From: Pseudomonadota bacterium
GTDB lineage: Bacteria > Pseudomonadota > Alphaproteobacteria > Sphingomonadales > Sphingomonadaceae
Reading direction: 5' to 3'
Length of the DNA stretch: 64,000 bases
NCBI GenBank assembly: GCA_023418595.1
Contig: JAEZZI010000006.1
Span: 124,001 to 188,000 of the forward strand
In this document: one piece after another, positions 61,956 through 64,000 of the stretch
How positions within the stretch are numbered: position 1 is the first letter of the stretch
Layout: each line of letters opens with the position of its first letter
Position numbers and translations under genes: made by a program
Notes under the pieces: generated by a model
What the model was told of the DNA's origin: nothing
The model's database searches: none
The model's input: only the letters and a program-made list of their open reading frames with translations

Positions 61956-62032
61956 CGTCATTGCGAGCGCAGCGAAGCAATCCAGTGGTTTCCGTGCCGC
62001 GGCTGGATTGCTTCGCTACGCGCGCAATGACG
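61956..62032. repeat. Palindromic repeat, CGTCATTGCGAGCGCAGCGAAGC type (family D, copy 3)
   Basis: Same left arm as copies 1 and 2; the right arm (CTTCGCTACGCGCGCAATGACG) has accumulated changes, so pairing is weaker. It lies between the SDR gene and the multi-pass membrane protein. Confidence 0.88.
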
Positions 62033-62122
62033 AAGCGGCGCCCGCAACCTGACCGACTTCTTGGGGGTGTATTGCCCGTATAAATCACCCCTGCTATACC
62101 GGCCCTCCACAGGGAGGACATC

Positions 62123-63148
62123 ATGTATAGCGAAAGCGATCTGAATGCAGCGGTGGAGGCCGGGGTGATCCCCGCCGCGACTGCCGATGCGTTCCGCAAC
62201 CATGTCGCCGCATCGCGCAGCACGCCTGCGGTGGATGAGGAGCATTTCAAGCTGCTGACCGGGTTCAACGACATCTTCGTCGCGGTGGCGCTTGCGCTCG
62301 TGCTGTTCGCGATCGCGCAGGTTGGCGGATCGATCACCGAAGCGCTCGCGGGGGCAGGCGTTGCGGGGGCAAGCTGGTTCCTGGCGGAATATTTCACGCG
62401 GAAACGCCGGATGGCGCTGCCATCGATCCTGTTGCTGCTCGGCTTTGTCGGCGGGGTCGCGGCGACGATGGTCGGGGCGATGGTCGCGATCAATCCGCAA
62501 TTTTCGGACCGGGTCGATGCGATCATCGTCGCGGGGATCGCGCTCGTCACCGCAGGGGCTGCGTGGCTGCACTGGACGCGGTTCATGGTGCCGATCACAG
62601 TCGCCGCGGGCGCCGCCGCATTGGTCGGGGTGCTGGTCGGGCTGGTCAATTTCGCGGTGCCCGGACTGGACGAGGGCAATTGGCCGATCATTCTGGTCGG
62701 CGGGCTGGGCGTGTTCGCGCTCGCGATGCGCTGGGACCTGTCCGATCGCGAACGGCGCACGCGGCGGTCGGACGTCGCCTTCTGGCTGCATCTGGCGGCT
62801 GCTCCGATGATCGCGCACCCGATCTTTCAGATGCTGGGCGTGTTCGACGGGACGATCGGCGGCGGGATCGCGGTGCTGGTGCTTGCGCTCTATGTGTTCT
62901 TCGCCTTCGTCGCGCTGGCGATCGACCGGCGGGCGCTGCTCGTCTCCAGCCTCGCCTATGTCCTCTATGCGATGTACGCGCTGTTCCAGCAGGCGGGCGC
63001 GCTTGAACTGGGCGCGGCGTTTACCGGCCTGGTCATCGGGTCGGCGCTGCTGATGCTGTCGGCGCTGTGGCAGACCATCCGTCGCGCGGTCGTCGGGATG
63101 CTGGGGAACATCGGCACCCGCCTGCCGCCCGTCGCGCAGGCGGTCTGA
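62123..63148 (+). CDS. Multi-pass membrane protein, DUF2157-like
   Basis: The 341-residue protein has a short soluble N terminus (YSESDLNAAVEAGVIPAATADAFRNHV) and then about ten hydrophobic segments (for example DIFVAVALALVLFAIAQVGG and ILLLLGFVGGVAATMVGAMVA). The layout, with the N-terminal LxxAVxAGVI motif, resembles DUF2157-type bacterial membrane proteins of unknown function. GGGAGGACATC precedes the ATG. It stands alone between a family D and a family B repeat. Confidence 0.75.
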   Translation: MYSESDLNAAVEAGVIPAATADAFRNHVAASRSTPAVDEEHFKLLTGFNDIFVAVALALVLFAIAQVGGSITEALAGAGVAGASWFLAEYFTRKRRMALPSILLLLGFVGGVAATMVGAMVAINPQFSDRVDAIIVAGIALVTAGAAWLHWTRFMVPITVAAGAAALVGVLVGLVNFAVPGLDEGNWPIILVGGLGVFALAMRWDLSDRERRTRRSDVAFWLHLAAAPMIAHPIFQMLGVFDGTIGGGIAVLVLALYVFFAFVALAIDRRALLVSSLAYVLYAMYALFQQAGALELGAAFTGLVIGSALLMLSALWQTIRRAVVGMLGNIGTRLPPVAQAV

Positions 63149-63159
63149 GAATACCCGAT

Positions 63160-63256
63160 TCCATTCGTGCTGAGCTTGTCGAAGCACCGTCCTTCTAAGT
63201 ACCCAGAAGAACAGTGCTTCGATACGCGCCTGCGGCGCTACTCAGCACGAACGGGT
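63160..63256. repeat. Intergenic palindromic repeat (family B, second copy)
   Basis: CGTGCTGAGCTTGTCGAAGCACCG pairs in part with the distant GCTTCGATACGCG..CTACTCAGCACGAACG. It fills the gap between the convergent genes for the multi-pass membrane protein and gmk, as the first copy does between dapE and the GGDEF-EAL gene. Confidence 0.85.
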
Positions 63257-63269
63257 TCGGAGTAAGCTT

Positions 63270-63923
63270 TCAGCTCTTGAGCATGGTCCGAATGAACCCG
63301 ATCAGCCCGGTCTGGCGCGACCGCTTCAACCGTTCGGCGGACAGGATGGTCTTCACCTTCTCGAAGCATTGCTCGACATCGTCGTTGACGAGGACATAGT
63401 CATAGCCGTCCCAGTGGCTGACCTCATTCGCCGCACGCGCCATGCGTGCCTCGATCACGGCTTGCGAATCGGTGGCGCGTTTTTCGAGCCGTTCGCGCAG
63501 GATCGGCATCGACGGCGGCAGGATGAACACGCGGACGACGTCGCCGCCCTTCAGCTGGAACAGCTGCTGCGCGCCCTGCCAGTCTATGTCGAACAGCACG
63601 TCCTGGCCCGCGGCCAGCATCTCCTCCACCTGCGCGCGCGGCGTGCCATACCGGTGGTCGAAGACATGCGCCCATTCGAGGAACTCGTGATTGGCGACCG
63701 ATTCGCGGAACGTCTCCAGATCGACGAAGTGGTAATCCCTGCCATCGACTTCGCCGGGGCGCATCGGCCGCGTCGTCGCCGACACCGACATGCCCAGCGT
63801 CGGGTCCGACGCCAGCAGCTTGCGCGCGATGGTCGATTTGCCTGCGCCCGATGGCGAGGACAGGATGAACAGCACTCCACGGCGCTTGAATCCGTGCGGG
63901 TCGGTTTCTGGGTTGGCGGCCAT
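63270..63923 (-). CDS. gmk: Guanylate kinase
   Basis: Gmk phosphorylates GMP to GDP. The 217-residue protein has the P-loop SSPSGAGKST near residue 23, the GMP-binding segment SVSATTRPMRPGEVDGRDYHF, the EFLEWAHVFDHRYGTP part, and DIDWQGAQQL. The C-terminal helical end is normal. The ATG at 63923 begins MAANPETDP; a later start would also leave the P-loop intact. The 77 bases left upstream hold no other feature I can support. Confidence 0.96.
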   Translation of the reverse strand: MAANPETDPHGFKRRGVLFILSSPSGAGKSTIARKLLASDPTLGMSVSATTRPMRPGEVDGRDYHFVDLETFRESVANHEFLEWAHVFDHRYGTPRAQVEEMLAAGQDVLFDIDWQGAQQLFQLKGGDVVRVFILPPSMPILRERLEKRATDSQAVIEARMARAANEVSHWDGYDYVLVNDDVEQCFEKVKTILSAERLKRSRQTGLIGFIRTMLKS

Positions 63924-64000
63924 GCGCGCTAGTGGCGCGACCAGACCCCCCGCGTCAAGCGCGAGGGGCCAGGCACGTTACCGATAAGCGATGTTTGTGC

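Overview
The window is chromosomal DNA from a GC-rich alphaproteobacterium, most probably a sphingomonad (Sphingomonas or a close relative). The evidence is the codon bias, the conserved alphaproteobacterial dnaA neighbourhood (dnaA, rpsT, mutM, ubiE, ubiB, coaBC, dut), the secB/tim44/mltA/smr group, and many short palindromic intergenic repeats. I find no tRNA, rRNA, CRISPR array, prophage or insertion sequence.

Layout. 1-2.9 kb: end of yidC, engB, an ExoD-family membrane protein, a glutathione transferase. 3-9.6 kb: a small unknown gene, dapE, a GGDEF-EAL protein, then smr/mltA/tim44 divergent from secB. 9.7-23.3 kb: murJ-trpS, then dnaA and rpsT on the minus strand, mutM, and a tightly overlapping plus-strand run ubiE-ubiB-(membrane protein)-coaBC-(hydrolase-like lipoprotein)-dut-(secreted protein)-moeB-like-dsrE-like. 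23.4-31.6 kb: a UDP-glucuronate epimerase-like gene, galU, a PDZ-M48 protease, a phosphatase, a small secreted protein, a cyanide-insensitive-type bd oxidase operon, an FKBP and rpsU. 31.7-36.1 kb: a response regulator, a TPR hybrid kinase and an EAL protein. 36.2-41.7 kb: ugd behind a leader with a 16-codon ORF and a terminator-like hairpin, then cysD-cysNC-cysQ. 41.8-49.4 kb: an S9 peptidase, DUF4197 and M48 lipoproteins, glmS-glmU. 49.4-52.7 kb: an uncharacterised cassette of a nucleotidyltransferase, an HprK-related kinase and a PqqD-like protein, next to a small membrane protein and a Tat-signal protein. 52.8-60.3 kb: the complete phosphate module phoR-pstS-pstC-pstA-pstB-phoU-phoB. 60.4-64 kb: a proline-rich secreted protein, an SDR dehydrogenase, a multi-pass membrane protein and gmk.

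How the parts fit. GalU, Ugd and the epimerase together would turn glucose-1-phosphate into UDP-glucuronate and UDP-galacturonate, the sugars that sphingomonads place on the glycosphingolipids that replace LPS. GlmS/GlmU supply UDP-GlcNAc, MurJ flips lipid II and MltA trims peptidoglycan. CysD/CysNC/CysQ activate sulfate and clear PAP. The pho block senses and imports phosphate.

Most notable: (1) a roughly 130-bp palindromic repeat, present in four copies, lies in frame inside coaBC and adds a linker of about 44 residues; another copy separates cysD from cysNC and supplies the cysNC ribosome-binding site. (2) The PqqD/HprK-like/nucleotidyltransferase cassette has no visible substrate or chemistry partner. 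(3) An alpha/beta-hydrolase lipoprotein in the coaBC-dut run has lost both the nucleophilic serine and the catalytic histidine. (4) The leader of ugd looks like an attenuator.
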